Positions 33,315 through 42,657 of a stretch of DNA of 64,000 bases are shown here, one piece after another; the first letter of the stretch is position 1, and each line of letters starts with the position of its first letter. Source of the stretch: Marininema halotolerans (lineage in GTDB: Bacteria > Bacillota > Bacilli > Thermoactinomycetales > DSM-45169). A program made the translations under genes and the position numbers. Below the pieces are notes generated by a model. It ran no database searches, had not been told where the DNA came from, and was given only the letters and a program-made list of their open reading frames with translations. Location: assembly GCF_900116235.1 (NCBI RefSeq), contig NZ_FPAA01000007.1:124001-188000 (forward strand), given 5' to 3'.

Positions 33315-35199
33315 CAATGTAAAGCGTAATGCAGGTGCTTATGTAGGGTACTTCCTATCCTGTGCCTTTGTAGTTATGGTTTTCTTTCTATATGCCACGT
33401 TGATGTTCCATCCACAGTTGGAACAATCGGTGCCGGGTATGGTAACGAAAAACGGAATGCTTATAGCGGAGATTGTCATCTATGGAATTTCATTTTTGTT
33501 TCTATTCTACTCGATGAGTGTGTTTCTGAAGGAGAGGACAAAGGAAATTGGCATTCTCATGATCCTTGGTGCCAAGCCATCGCAAATCTATCAATTGATT
33601 TTTATTGAAAATATCACCATTGGGATGAGCGCCATCTTTGTTGGTTTGATGTGTGGACTGGCTACGTCGAAACTTTTCTTTATGGTGAGTGCGGATGTCC
33701 TTGGCTCAAAGAGGCTTTTCTTTTACGTTCCAGTGCAGGCAACCCTATTGACTGGAATGGTATTTATTATATTGTTTGGTGCGCTGTCCATCCTTACGGT
33801 GGGAGGTATCCGCAAAAACAAGGTCATCCATCTTCTGCAAGGGAAGAAGAAAACCAAACAGGAACTCTATGCTAATCCCTGGCTGGCTTTGTTTTCCTTA
33901 AGTTGTTTCGTGGTAGCGATCGGTTTAATGCAGGTGAAAATGTTGGCGCCGGAAATCACAATCACTATCCTACTTCTTGGATGTATCGGCACCTATTTTT
34001 TCTACACTCAGATGAGTGTATGGGTGATCCAGCAATTCCAGAAAAGAAAGCCATTCTTTTGGAAGGGGACGAGGCTACTGTGGGTATCAGATCTTGCGCA
34101 TAAACTTAAGGATAATGCGCGCATGTTTTTTATCCTGACAATCGTAGCAACGATAGCCTTCTCAACGATAGGAATCTTAGTCGCTAACGTGCATCAATCG
34201 AAGGTATTTTACCAAAAGACCCCCTTTTCAATTGAGATGGCTTCTGAAAGCCATGAAAAAACAGCAATAAAAGAGTCCATGACGGTGGATTATATACTAC
34301 AGCAACGTGGGATCTACTATCAGAAGGTAATCACTCATTCCCAGTGGGTAGATTTTCAAGGGATCACATATGGGTTGGAAATCATACCGCAATCGGATTA
34401 TCGATCCCTCATGCAGATTTTGCATTTGAAAAAGGATTTAGTCAGAGATGACGAAATGATTTTACTTAACTCTCCTTGCTATCCACCGATCCAAAAGGTT
34501 AATAATGGGGCGATGTTCACGAGAGGAAAAATCCATCTTAAAGTAAAGAGGCAGTATGAGTATCAGATCTTTACAAAAGATAACCGCTTAGCTGTCGTAT
34601 CCGACCATACTTACTCACAGATTCAACATTCATTAACAAAGGAAGATGGTCAGAGAGTATCGATTTCTTATTACGTACCTGCATGGAAAAGCAATCAAGA
34701 ACCTCGGGAAAAGGAAATTAAAGCAAGTGAAAAAATTGGAACTATGATTAGTAGTGAGACTTTATTCATGAAGGGAAGTAAATCATTAGATTATATATAT
34801 GATGCTAAGGGGTATATAATAACCATCTATATAGGTAGTTTTATTGCGTTAATTTTATCATTATTTATCGTCAGTTTCTTATATTTTAGGCTTTTTACCG
34901 ACTTTTATCTCGAGAGAGAATCTTATAGGAAATTAATTAAGGTGGGTGTGAGTATTAAGGAGTTGAAGCATATCTCCACTTTAAAAATGGCAGTTATGTT
35001 CTTTTTTCCGTTAATCATTGCTATGATGGAATCACTTATTAGTTTATCGATGATGAAAAGGCACATTGGGTTACTGGAGATCGTAGTGCCAAGCTTATAT
35101 GGCATCGGTGTCTTCTTCTGCTTACAGCTCCTTTACTTTCTCATTTTCCGTTCTCGGTATTTGAAAAAGTTAAATCAATGGATGACAATAACAAAGTGA
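33289..35199 (+). CDS. BceB-like ABC permease, copy 1
   Basis: 636 aa from ATG 33289, 8 nt after AGGAGG (the ATG at 33283 is too close). BceB family: ten membrane helices with FtsX domains, and a large outside domain between helices 7 and 8 (about residues 310-505) that recognises the peptide-lipid complex. MSVFLKERTKEIGILMILGAK is the FtsX signature. It also signals to the kinase. Strongly similar to copy 2 at 35592 in both membrane halves but not in the outside domain, where copy 1 is KTAIKESMTVDYILQQ and copy 2 KKGLKESLKIDKILSQ. Confidence 0.9.
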   Translation: MNFRQFALNNVKRNAGAYVGYFLSCAFVVMVFFLYATLMFHPQLEQSVPGMVTKNGMLIAEIVIYGISFLFLFYSMSVFLKERTKEIGILMILGAKPSQIYQLIFIENITIGMSAIFVGLMCGLATSKLFFMVSADVLGSKRLFFYVPVQATLLTGMVFIILFGALSILTVGGIRKNKVIHLLQGKKKTKQELYANPWLALFSLSCFVVAIGLMQVKMLAPEITITILLLGCIGTYFFYTQMSVWVIQQFQKRKPFFWKGTRLLWVSDLAHKLKDNARMFFILTIVATIAFSTIGILVANVHQSKVFYQKTPFSIEMASESHEKTAIKESMTVDYILQQRGIYYQKVITHSQWVDFQGITYGLEIIPQSDYRSLMQILHLKKDLVRDDEMILLNSPCYPPIQKVNNGAMFTRGKIHLKVKRQYEYQIFTKDNRLAVVSDHTYSQIQHSLTKEDGQRVSISYYVPAWKSNQEPREKEIKASEKIGTMISSETLFMKGSKSLDYIYDAKGYIITIYIGSFIALILSLFIVSFLYFRLFTDFYLERESYRKLIKVGVSIKELKHISTLKMAVMFFFPLIIAMMESLISLSMMKRHIGLLEIVVPSLYGIGVFFCLQLLYFLIFRSRYLKKLNQWMTITK

Positions 35200-35223
35200 A
35201 GGGTTTTAGGCGACGATAAATGA

Positions 35224-35259
35224 CTCCTCCGTCGATAGCGGTAAGATCGGAGGGGTTTT
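35224..35259 (+). terminator. terminator after permease copy 1
   Basis: CCTCCG / CGGAGG stem with a T-run (GGGGTTTTC). Confidence 0.6.
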
Positions 35260-35310
35260 CTGTATCTATCTGTTACTCTATCAGTCAGTTATCTTCGCTT
35301 CTCAAACGGT

Positions 35311-35437
35311 ATGTATTCTTATTTTAATGCCCGTTAACCTGAGAAGGATTATATGAATGTTTTTACAAAGGTCCGTGGGATCAGCAGAACTTCCTTTGCT
35401 AAACTGAATCTATTTTTTTCACAAAGGAGTTCGATCC
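35311..35437 (+). repeat. duplicated kinase 3' end and promoter, left border of tandem duplication
   Basis: 35311-35340 matches the last codons and stop of the kinase gene plus following bases (GTATTCT...ATGCCCG-TAACCT, compare 32418-32446). 35385-35437 matches the promoter and ribosome site of the first ATPase gene (CAGAACTTCCTTTGCTAAACT, then CAAAGGAGTTCG-TCCATGGAA). The duplicated unit therefore began inside the kinase gene. Confidence 0.8.
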
Positions 35438-35580
35438 ATGGAAAGCTCGATTGTCACTCCGCGAATGGTAATGGAGCTGTTGGTTTCCGTTAATAAAGTG
35501 GATGAAACGACAATGTTGTTGGTTACCCATGACCCCTGAATCTCTAGTACCTATCATCGTATGATTTGCTCTCTTTACTG
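35438..35580 (+). pseudogene. remnant of a second BceA-like ATPase gene
   Basis: ATG GAA as in the intact gene is followed at once by sequence that matches the region just after Walker B of the first copy (CTCGATT... then ATGGAG-TGTTGG-TTCCGTTAATAAA), ending VTHDP then TGA at 35537. More than 500 bases, including Walker A, Q-loop and signature, are missing, and the 3' end is also shortened. A 33-codon frame remains but cannot be an ATPase. The permease copy 2 downstream therefore lacks its own ATPase. Confidence 0.88.
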
Positions 35581-35591
35581 GGGGAATTCCT

Positions 35592-37490
35592 GTGAACTTT
35601 CGTCAATTCGCACTTAATAATGTGAAGCGCAATGGGGGTGCCTATGTAGGATACTTTCTATCGTGTGTATTTGTTGTGATGATGTTCTTTCTATATGCTA
35701 TCCTGATGTTCCATCCTCAGTTGGAACTTTCTATACAAGGTACGGAAATGAGAAGTTGGATGATCACAGCAGAGGCTGTCCTCTATGGTTTTTCATTTCT
35801 CTTTCTATTCTACTCGATGAGTGTGTTTCTGAAGGAGAGAACAAAGGAATTTGGCATGCTCAGGATCCTAGGTGCCAAATCGGCGCAAATCTATCATTTA
35901 ATCTTGTTAGAAAACCTTATTATCGGGATGAGTGCCATTATAGTCGGTTTGGTGTGTGGATTTGCTACATCGAAACTTTTCCTCATGGTGGGTGCAGATG
36001 TCCTTGACTTTAAAGGGCTTTTCTTTTACATGCCTGTAAAAGCAATCACTGTGACTTTCACGGTATTTACCGCGTTGTTTAGTATGCTCTCCATATTTGC
36101 TGTGGGGTTTATTCGCAAAAACAATATCATCGATCTTCTGCAGGAGAAGAAGAAACCTAAGCGAGAACTTCGTGCCAATCCCTGGTTAGCTCTGCTGTCC
36201 ATCAGTTGTTTCATTCTAGCGATTGGTTTGTTGCGAAACGAGAGGCTGGAGCTAGAAACTACGATCACCATTTTACTGCTTGGTTGTATCGGCACCTATT
36301 TCTTTTACACCGAGCTCAGTGTATGGATGATGCAACAATTGCGGAAGCGAAAGTTTTATTTATGGAGGGGGACGAGGTTACTCTGGATATCGGATCTCTC
36401 CTATCAGCTGAGAGATAATGCGCGCATGTTTTTTATCCTGACGATCGTGGCAGCGCTTGCCTTCTCAGTGATGGGTGTCCTACTCGCAAGTGAGCGGCAG
36501 TTGATGATGATCTACCAGAAGACACCCTTTTCATTAGAGATGACCTCTGGCAGGGATGAAAAGAAGGGGCTAAAAGAGTCATTAAAGATAGATAAGATAC
36601 TGAGTCAACAAAAAATTGAATATCAGAAGTTAATCACTCATTCCCTGTGGGTTAAAAAATATGGAATGGGAATGGAAATTATATCGCAATCTGATTTTCA
36701 ATCGCTCATTTCTACTTTGCGTTTAAAATATGAAACAGTTAAAGATGATGAAGTGATTGTAATAAATTCTCCTTTATATGCATTTAGCAAAAAAGAACAT
36801 ATTGATGCTACGTTCAAGATAGGAAATACCCCTCTTAAAGTGAAGAAGCAGTATGAATACCAGATTTTTTCGGAATGCTCTCGTTTAGCCGTTGTATCCG
36901 ATCCAATCTATTTACGAATGAATCGGTTATTCCCGAAGAGTCTTCATCATTTAACGATTTCATATTACATACCTGCATGGAAAAATCATAGAGTGCCCCA
37001 TGATTCAGAAATTAAGACGTCGTGGGAAATTGGTACGATGAATAGTGATAAATTATATTTGAGGGGAGATAAAGTGCTGAATTATATAAATGATGTGCCG
37101 TTATATAAATTTACTAATTTTATTTTTGTTTTCATTGTGTTTATTTTATCCTTATGTATCGTTAGTTTCTTATACTTTCGGCTCTTCACCGATTTTTATC
37201 ATGAGAGAGAATTTTATAGGAAGTTATCCAAGGTGGGTGTAAGTATTGAGGAGTTGAAGCATATCTCCACCTTAAAAATGGCAGTCATGTTCTTCTTTCC
37301 GTTGATCATTGCTGCGATGGAATCGCTTATTAGTTTATCGATGTTGAAAAGGCACATTGGGTTACTGGAGATCGTAGTGCCAAGCTTATATGGCATCGGT
37401 GTCTTCTTCTGCTTACAGCTCCTTTACTTTCTCATTTTCCGTTCCCGGTATTTGAAAAAATTAAATCAATGGATGACGGTAATGAAATGA
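35592..37490 (+). CDS. BceB-like ABC permease, copy 2 (orphan)
   Basis: 632 aa, GTG start at 35592 after TGGGGGAA, with the same MNFRQFALNNVKRN N-terminus as copy 1. Intact open frame and full FtsX architecture. The last 50 residues and their DNA are almost identical to copy 1, while the outside domain (about 310-500) is clearly different. The neighbouring ATPase gene is a remnant, so this permease must borrow the ATPase of copy 1 or act as a sensor only. The intact frame argues for selection to keep it. Confidence 0.88.
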   Translation: MNFRQFALNNVKRNGGAYVGYFLSCVFVVMMFFLYAILMFHPQLELSIQGTEMRSWMITAEAVLYGFSFLFLFYSMSVFLKERTKEFGMLRILGAKSAQIYHLILLENLIIGMSAIIVGLVCGFATSKLFLMVGADVLDFKGLFFYMPVKAITVTFTVFTALFSMLSIFAVGFIRKNNIIDLLQEKKKPKRELRANPWLALLSISCFILAIGLLRNERLELETTITILLLGCIGTYFFYTELSVWMMQQLRKRKFYLWRGTRLLWISDLSYQLRDNARMFFILTIVAALAFSVMGVLLASERQLMMIYQKTPFSLEMTSGRDEKKGLKESLKIDKILSQQKIEYQKLITHSLWVKKYGMGMEIISQSDFQSLISTLRLKYETVKDDEVIVINSPLYAFSKKEHIDATFKIGNTPLKVKKQYEYQIFSECSRLAVVSDPIYLRMNRLFPKSLHHLTISYYIPAWKNHRVPHDSEIKTSWEIGTMNSDKLYLRGDKVLNYINDVPLYKFTNFIFVFIVFILSLCIVSFLYFRLFTDFYHEREFYRKLSKVGVSIEELKHISTLKMAVMFFFPLIIAAMESLISLSMLKRHIGLLEIVVPSLYGIGVFFCLQLLYFLIFRSRYLKKLNQWMTVMK

Positions 37491-37658
37491 AGTGGATCAT
37501 CTCTTTACTGTTTATGTGGTACAGGTGAAGGGGGTTGTTCCTAAAGGAAAGAAAGAACGAGAGATTCCGAATCAATGACTGAGAGGACATAGCCGGTAGT
37601 CAAATAAAAATTGCAATCTACCTAAGTCTATATAATTAGGTAGGAACACAATTCAATC

Positions 37659-37686
37659 ACGAAAGATAGAATCATTTCATAGAATA
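37659..37686 (+). promoter_or_regulatory. SigK-like promoter
   Basis: AC (37659-37660), 17 nt, CATAGAATA (37678-37686): agrees with the AC / CATAnnnTA consensus of SigK. 54 nt before the start of the next gene. A hairpin (CTACCTAA / TTAGGTAG, 37618-37643) lies just upstream. Confidence 0.45.
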
Positions 37687-37739
37687 TTGGAAGATATAAA
37701 TTCCTCTATCTTTAATAATAAATATAAGAGTGGAGTGAC

Positions 37740-38114
37740 TTGATATTGGCTGTTACTAATAGTTTTATAACTCTACACAATGATACGGATGCTTCTTATT
37801 TTGTCACAATAACTTTCACCGTAAATAGTGCTCCCATGATCATACAATTTTCATTAGGCGGAAATAAAAAATCATGTACACCTTTTGCAAGAAATGCGGT
37901 AAATATTACTCTAACCGTTCGCAAATCAAGAACGAGTGGGACGATAAGAGGCGGTAAAAGGGAGATTGCTGGAAGTCTAGTTTTCCCCACACAAAAATGC
38001 TATGTAATCGAGATAAACAAAACATTCCCGGATTTCAGGAAAGTAAGAAGATTGACTCAATTTAAATGTAGCACAGGTAATGAGTGCACCCTTGGTGGCG
38101 CAACAGGAAATTAA
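37740..38114 (+). CDS. hypothetical Cys-containing beta-rich protein, first of a pair
   Basis: 124 aa (TTG 37740; TTG 37746 is also possible). Pattern of beta strands: NSFITLHNDTDASYFVTITFTV, then MIIQFSLGGNKKSCTPFA, NITLTVRKSR, and a Cys-bearing end (CYVIEINKTF, FKCSTGNECTLGG). It resembles the next protein in layout: the first shares NSFI and an N-D/K-x-S/T turn, both have a central G-x-K/T-x-C and both end with paired Cys and GGATGN / INGNYV. Probably an old tandem duplicate. Four cysteines suggest disulfides, as in spore-coat or secreted proteins. No signal peptide. Confidence 0.5.
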   Translation: MILAVTNSFITLHNDTDASYFVTITFTVNSAPMIIQFSLGGNKKSCTPFARNAVNITLTVRKSRTSGTIRGGKREIAGSLVFPTQKCYVIEINKTFPDFRKVRRLTQFKCSTGNECTLGGATGN

Positions 38115-38134
38115 TGTGAATAAGGTGGTTCTAA

Positions 38135-38461
38135 ATGGCTAATTTTTTCAATAGTTTCATTATGGTGAGAAATAAATCCTCCAACTTAATCTTAGTTCAT
38201 GTCGAGTACACCTTCTCAAGAGAAAGAATATTCGAAAATAAGTTTGTACCTGCGGGTTTCACGGGTTGTTTCGGTTTCCCTATTCCTGCAAGGGATATTA
38301 GATTGTTGGTAGTAAACCCGAAAAATGCAAATCGATTTATCGTGCGTCGCTTTCGTGGTAGAAGCCGAATTCAAAAATGTTATGATACGACAAACTCAAA
38401 CCTGTTGAAAAGAAGTGCCTGTGGAAATAGGGGATGTAGTATCAATGGAAACTATGTATAA
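38135..38461 (+). CDS. hypothetical Cys-containing beta-rich protein, second of a pair
   Basis: 108 aa, ATG 38135 after a modest AAGGTGG ribosome site, 20 nt after the preceding stop, so same operon. Begins MANFFNSFIMVRNKSSNLILVHVEYTFS, has FVPAGFTGCFGFP, IRLLVVNPKN, an Arg-rich stretch (RRFRGRSRIQKCYD), and ends CGNRGCSINGNYV. No known domain, no membrane segment. Role unknown; see the neighbour for the proposed relationship. Confidence 0.5.
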   Translation: MANFFNSFIMVRNKSSNLILVHVEYTFSRERIFENKFVPAGFTGCFGFPIPARDIRLLVVNPKNANRFIVRRFRGRSRIQKCYDTTNSNLLKRSACGNRGCSINGNYV

Positions 38462-38510
38462 TCCTATTACTGCGTAAATATTAATATATATATTGTGATT
38501 ATTGCTACCG

Positions 38511-38538
38511 AGGCAAGAGCTCTCTCGCCTTTTTTTTG
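38511..38538 (+). terminator. intrinsic terminator of the 37.7-38.5 kb pair
   Basis: AGGCAAGAG / CTCTCGCCT (one mismatch) followed by eight T. Confidence 0.75.
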
Positions 38539-39209
38539 TGCCCTCTGCTACCGCTTTCCTATGGATCGTGGGTAAATGACATCGTATACTTTGTTGGTTT
38601 CCCTGATCGTTCGATCTACCTGTCAAGTGGCTTGTGCGGAGGTTACCTCTGTATTTTCCTTGCTTCTAAGCTATTTCAATCGCGCTCCCCTAATCGATTT
38701 CCAAATATTACATATCGGAAGAGTTTTTATTAAATCTTTCGTCGATAGAGAAAGATAACCAAGTTAAATCATCTTAATTTTAAATCAGGAGATAATCCTC
38801 GCCCATAAAGCTCCTCCGTTTATTAGGTGAAAAGGAGCTTCTGTCCCTATCTGTTGCACTATATATTATCCCACTGTACCATAACTGTATCACCTTTATA
38901 ATCGTTAATTTTATTAGTATTGACGCTCTTTTTGATGAGGTGTATTATTCGTTTTATAAGGCTGTTTATTAGTTCGTACGACAAGGGTCTCCTATGATCG
39001 TATGAAAGAGTGTGCGATCACCTGGCAGGTTTTTTGCCATAGGGTGTCGGGTAGAGATTCTGTGAATGGGTTTTAAGGGCTTTAAAAGGGATTTCTATCT
39101 CATGCCGCATGTCTTGGGGTAGAAAAGAGAAGCCTAACGGAATGGAAAGCCCTGCCTGACACTCCGCCTGGAAAGGGAACCACCAAACAGATTGTGAGGT
39201 GTATTCATC
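38539..39209. other. intergenic region and long pdh leader
   Basis: About 670 bases. The first half has no gene that I can support. A promoter lies at 38920, leaving a leader of about 250 nt before pdhA. In it, GGGTGTC (about 39044) could pair with GACACTC (about 39159), closing a region that holds further short stems, and ACCTGGCAGGTTTTTT (about 39020) resembles a weak terminator. No known riboswitch consensus fits. Confidence 0.35.
38920..38948 (+). promoter_or_regulatory. sigma-A promoter of pdhABCD
   Basis: TTGACG (38920-38925), 17-nt spacer, TATTAT (38943-38948). About 260 nt before the pdhA start. Confidence 0.6.
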
Positions 39210-40295
39210 GTGTCAAACGTGATGGAACTGAAAGAAGGAACCGAGATGTTCCAAATTTTAAACGAAGATGGCGAAATCGTTGACGGACAGAAAGTACCGG
39301 ATCTCTCTGACGATGAGTTAAAGGATCTCTATCGCTGGATGCTACGAATTCGCACTTTTGATGGACGTGCCATTAAACTGAATCGCCAGGGTCGCCTTGG
39401 CTTTTATGCACCCATGGCTGGACAAGAAGCATGTCAAATTGCTTCCATGGCCGCATTGAAGAAGTCCGATATGCTTTATCCTAGTTATCGGGATGTAGGT
39501 ACCGCTATGTACCATGGTCTGCCGATGGAAAATGTTTTCCTGAACTCCCGGGGACAAATTCACGGAATGAAGACCCCTGAGGATGTAAATGCCTATCCTC
39601 CGCAGATTATCATCGCAGCCCAAGTTCTACACTGTGCAGGTTCTGGCTGGGCATTTCGTTTGAAAGAAGAAGATCATGTGGCCATTTGCTTCTTTGGTGA
39701 TGGTGCCACATCAGAAGGGGATTTCCACGAAGGAATGAACTTTGCCTCGGTCTATGAAGCGAACTCGATCTTCTTCTGCCAAAACAACCAATATGCGATC
39801 AGTGTACCCATCCATAAACAAATGAAATCGGAAACCATTGCGCAAAAGGCAATTGGTTATGGCATGGCAGGTATCCGGGTAGATGGTAACGATGCATTAG
39901 CCGTTTACCAAGCAACGAAGGAAGCCGCAGACCGTGCTCGCAAGGGTGAAGGTCCAACCTTGATTGAGGGAGTTACCTATCGAGTAGGTCCTCACACCAT
40001 GGCTGGGGATGATCCGGGTCGTTATCGAACGAAGGATGAGGAAGAAAGTTGGACATCCAAACGGGATCCGCTCAAGCGTCTCCGTAAATTCCTTGATTCC
40101 AAAGGGCTTTGGTCGGATGAAGAGGAAGAGAAAGTACAAAAAGAAGTTCTCGACGAGATGAATGAAACAATTAAGAAAGTAGAGAAAGCGCCGAAGGGGA
40201 CAGTTGCAGAGCTTATGGATGGGCTTTATACGGAACCCACACCGCTTATTAAAAAGCAAAAAGATGAATATCTCACATGGAAGGAGGGCAAATAA
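39210..40295 (+). CDS. pdhA: pyruvate dehydrogenase E1 component, alpha subunit
   Basis: 361 aa, GTG start after TGAGGTG. Thiamine-diphosphate-dependent decarboxylation of pyruvate, with PdhB. N-terminal FQILNEDGEIVD, LNRQGRLGFYAPMAGQEA, the TPP/Mg site GDGATSEGDFHEGMNFA ... NNQYAIS, and the phosphorylation-loop-like GPHTMAGDDPGRYR. First gene of pdhABCD. It could be the branched-chain oxoacid form, but gene order and the close match in layout to Bacillus PdhA support pyruvate. Confidence 0.95.
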   Translation: MSNVMELKEGTEMFQILNEDGEIVDGQKVPDLSDDELKDLYRWMLRIRTFDGRAIKLNRQGRLGFYAPMAGQEACQIASMAALKKSDMLYPSYRDVGTAMYHGLPMENVFLNSRGQIHGMKTPEDVNAYPPQIIIAAQVLHCAGSGWAFRLKEEDHVAICFFGDGATSEGDFHEGMNFASVYEANSIFFCQNNQYAISVPIHKQMKSETIAQKAIGYGMAGIRVDGNDALAVYQATKEAADRARKGEGPTLIEGVTYRVGPHTMAGDDPGRYRTKDEEESWTSKRDPLKRLRKFLDSKGLWSDEEEEKVQKEVLDEMNETIKKVEKAPKGTVAELMDGLYTEPTPLIKKQKDEYLTWKEGK

Positions 40296-40297
40296 AC

Positions 40298-41278
40298 ATG
40301 GCAACCATGACATTAATTAATGCGATCAACGATGGTCTTCGTGCTGAAATGGAACGGGATAAGAATGTGATCGTTCTTGGGGAAGACGTTGGGGTGAACG
40401 GTGGAGTTTTCCGTGCAACGGCAGACTTGTACCAGAACTTCGGCGAAAAACGTTCCTTTGATACGCCGCTTGCTGAGTCGGCTATTATCGGTACAGCCAT
40501 TGGTCTTGCGAACCATGGGTTTCGCCCTGTTCCAGAAATTCAGTTTGCAGGCTTTATCTATGAATGTATGGATCAAATCTCTACTCAAGCTGCACGTATT
40601 CGCATGCGTTCAGGCGGTCGTTTCACGGCGCCGATCACGGTACGTATTCCTTACGGTGGTGGAGTAAAGACGCCAGAAATGCACTCCGACAGTTTGGAAG
40701 CTCTCTTTTTACACAGCCCCGGGGTTAAAGTGGTGGTCCCATCCAATCCCTATGATGCAAAAGGGTTATTGATTGCGGCGATTCGCGAAGATGATCCAGT
40801 CATCTTCTATGAGCCCATGAAGCTCTATCGTTCCATTAAGGCGGATGTTCCTGAAGAAGCTTACACTGTAGAAATTGGGAAAGCGAATATCGTCCGTGAA
40901 GGCAGTGACGTGACGATTTTGGCATACGGAACCATGGTACACACAGCAGAAAAAGCGGCAGACCTTGCTGAAAAAGAACGTGGCGTTAAAGCTGAAGTCA
41001 TTGATCTACGTACCATTTCTCCCTTTGACCTTGATACGATTATTTCTTCTGTGAAAAAGACCCATCGTGCGGTGATCGTTCATGAAGCGGCGCAAACCGG
41101 TGGTGTTGGTGCAGAATTGGCTACCCGGATTAATGAAGAAGCGATCCTATCCTTGGAAGCCCCTGTTGTACGGGTTGCAGGATTTGATACCCCTTATCCG
41201 TTAACGGCGATTGAGGATGAGTATCTACCAACTCCTGAGCGAATCGCAGCAGGAATTTACAAAACGCTAGACTTTTAA
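40298..41278 (+). CDS. pdhB: pyruvate dehydrogenase E1 component, beta subunit
   Basis: 326 aa from ATG 40298, right after the pdhA stop; AAGGAGGG is inside the pdhA end. [16 protein letters not shown] with the catalytic Glu, [40 protein letters not shown] and [12 protein letters not shown] are typical. Forms the alpha2beta2 E1. Cotranscribed with pdhA and pdhC. Confidence 0.96.
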   Translation: MATMTLINAINDGLRAEMERDKNVIVLGEDVGVNGGVFRATADLYQNFGEKRSFDTPLAESAIIGTAIGLANHGFRPVPEIQFAGFIYECMDQISTQAARIRMRSGGRFTAPITVRIPYGGGVKTPEMHSDSLEALFLHSPGVKVVVPSNPYDAKGLLIAAIREDDPVIFYEPMKLYRSIKADVPEEAYTVEIGKANIVREGSDVTILAYGTMVHTAEKAADLAEKERGVKAEVIDLRTISPFDLDTIISSVKKTHRAVIVHEAAQTGGVGAELATRINEEAILSLEAPVVRVAGFDTPYPLTAIEDEYLPTPERIAAGIYKTLDF

Positions 41279-41309
41279 GATCAATCGTTTTGGAAAGGAG
41301 GACGTACCC

Positions 41310-42656
41310 ATGGCATTTGAATTTAAACTGCCGGATGTAGGGGAAGGAATTCACGAAGGAGAGATCGTCAAATTTCATGTCGCCGAAGGGGATTCCATTA
41401 CCGAAGATGATGTGCTGGCTGAGGTACAGACGGACAAGGCAGTAGTTGAGATCCCTTCGCCGGTAACTGGTACGGTAAAAAAGCTGAATGCTGCTGAAGG
41501 GGAAGTTGTTGAGGTGGGTTCGGTACTTGCCATCTTTGATACGGATGGGGATGATGCTGATTCCTCTGACGAAGAAGAGAAGGAAGTATCCAATGAGGAA
41601 AAAACAGAGAGTCAAGATGAGCAAAAAGAGAGCGCAAAGGCGGATCGCGACTCCGATCAGGTAGCAAAGAAAGAAAGTGGCACACCGAAAGCAGCGGGTC
41701 AAGATGTGTTGGCGATGCCCTCTGTGCGCAAAAAAGCGCGGGAACTCGGCATTGATATCAACGAGGTATCCGGAAGCGGTAAAAATGGTCGCATCATGCT
41801 AGAGGACTTAGATAGTTTCAAATCAGGTGGCGCTAAACAAGCAGATGCTGGTGAAGACAAACAAAAAGAGTCGGCGAAAGAAGAGACATCCTCGAAGGAA
41901 GAGCAAAAAGATTCTTCTAAAGAGAAGAAGTCAGCTTCTTCTGTCGCTCACGAAGAGGAAGAGCGTATCCCGCTACGGGGCATGCGCCGCACTATCGCTA
42001 AACGGATGGCACAAAGCGCGTTTACGGCTCCCCATGTTACAATCATGGAGGAAATTGATGCCAGCGAATTGATTGAAGTCCGTAATTGGGCAAAACCAAT
42101 TGCTGAAAAGAAAGGCGTTAAACTCACGTATTTGCCCTTTGTGATCAAAGCGTTGACAGCGACTTTACATGAATTTCCGACATTGAATGCGTCGATTGAT
42201 GACGAAAACGAAGAAATTGTGCTCAAAAAGGTTTATAATATGGGCATTGCCACCGCGACAGAAGATGGTCTGGTTGTACCCGTCGTAAAGAATGTGGATA
42301 GAAAATCCATCTTCACGTTGGCTGAGGAAATCCGTGAGGTTGTGGATCGTACCCGCAACAGAAAGGCCAGTGTTGAAGATTTGAGGGGAAGCACCTTCTC
42401 GATCACAAACATTGGATCCTTTGGCGGTCAGTACTTTACCCCGATCATCAATTATCCGGAAGTGGCTATCTTTGGTATGGGTAAGATGGCGGATCGTCCG
42501 GTGGCCGTGGATGGTGAAGTTGTCATTCGTCCAATGATGAATGTATCTTTGTCCATCGACCACCGTCTTATTGACGGAGACGTGGCTGCTCGCTTCCTAA
42601 ACCACGTCAAAGAGTTACTGGAAAACCCGAAACTCTTGATGATGGAGATGAATTAA
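41310..42656 (+). CDS. pdhC: pyruvate dehydrogenase E2, dihydrolipoamide acetyltransferase
   Basis: 448 aa. One lipoyl domain (1-78) with the lipoylated Lys43 in [11 protein letters not shown]; a charged Glu/Lys/Ser-rich linker; the peripheral-subunit-binding domain (about 133-168: [19 protein letters not shown] ... GRIMLEDL); a second linker rich in Lys, Glu, Ser; then the catalytic domain ending with [10 protein letters not shown], which holds the active-site His and Asp. Forms the complex core. Ribosome site AAAGGAGG. Its lipoyl group is likely supplied through gcvH (9555) in Bacillus-like lipoate metabolism. Confidence 0.96.
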   Translation: MAFEFKLPDVGEGIHEGEIVKFHVAEGDSITEDDVLAEVQTDKAVVEIPSPVTGTVKKLNAAEGEVVEVGSVLAIFDTDGDDADSSDEEEKEVSNEEKTESQDEQKESAKADRDSDQVAKKESGTPKAAGQDVLAMPSVRKKARELGIDINEVSGSGKNGRIMLEDLDSFKSGGAKQADAGEDKQKESAKEETSSKEEQKDSSKEKKSASSVAHEEEERIPLRGMRRTIAKRMAQSAFTAPHVTIMEEIDASELIEVRNWAKPIAEKKGVKLTYLPFVIKALTATLHEFPTLNASIDDENEEIVLKKVYNMGIATATEDGLVVPVVKNVDRKSIFTLAEEIREVVDRTRNRKASVEDLRGSTFSITNIGSFGGQYFTPIINYPEVAIFGMGKMADRPVAVDGEVVIRPMMNVSLSIDHRLIDGDVAARFLNHVKELLENPKLLMMEMN

Positions 42657-42657
42657 T

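Noticed and set aside
38990-39209. T-box or TPP riboswitch in the pdh leader
   Set aside because: No AGGGTGGnACCGCG T-box core and no CTGAGA / CTGATnAG TPP elements are present.
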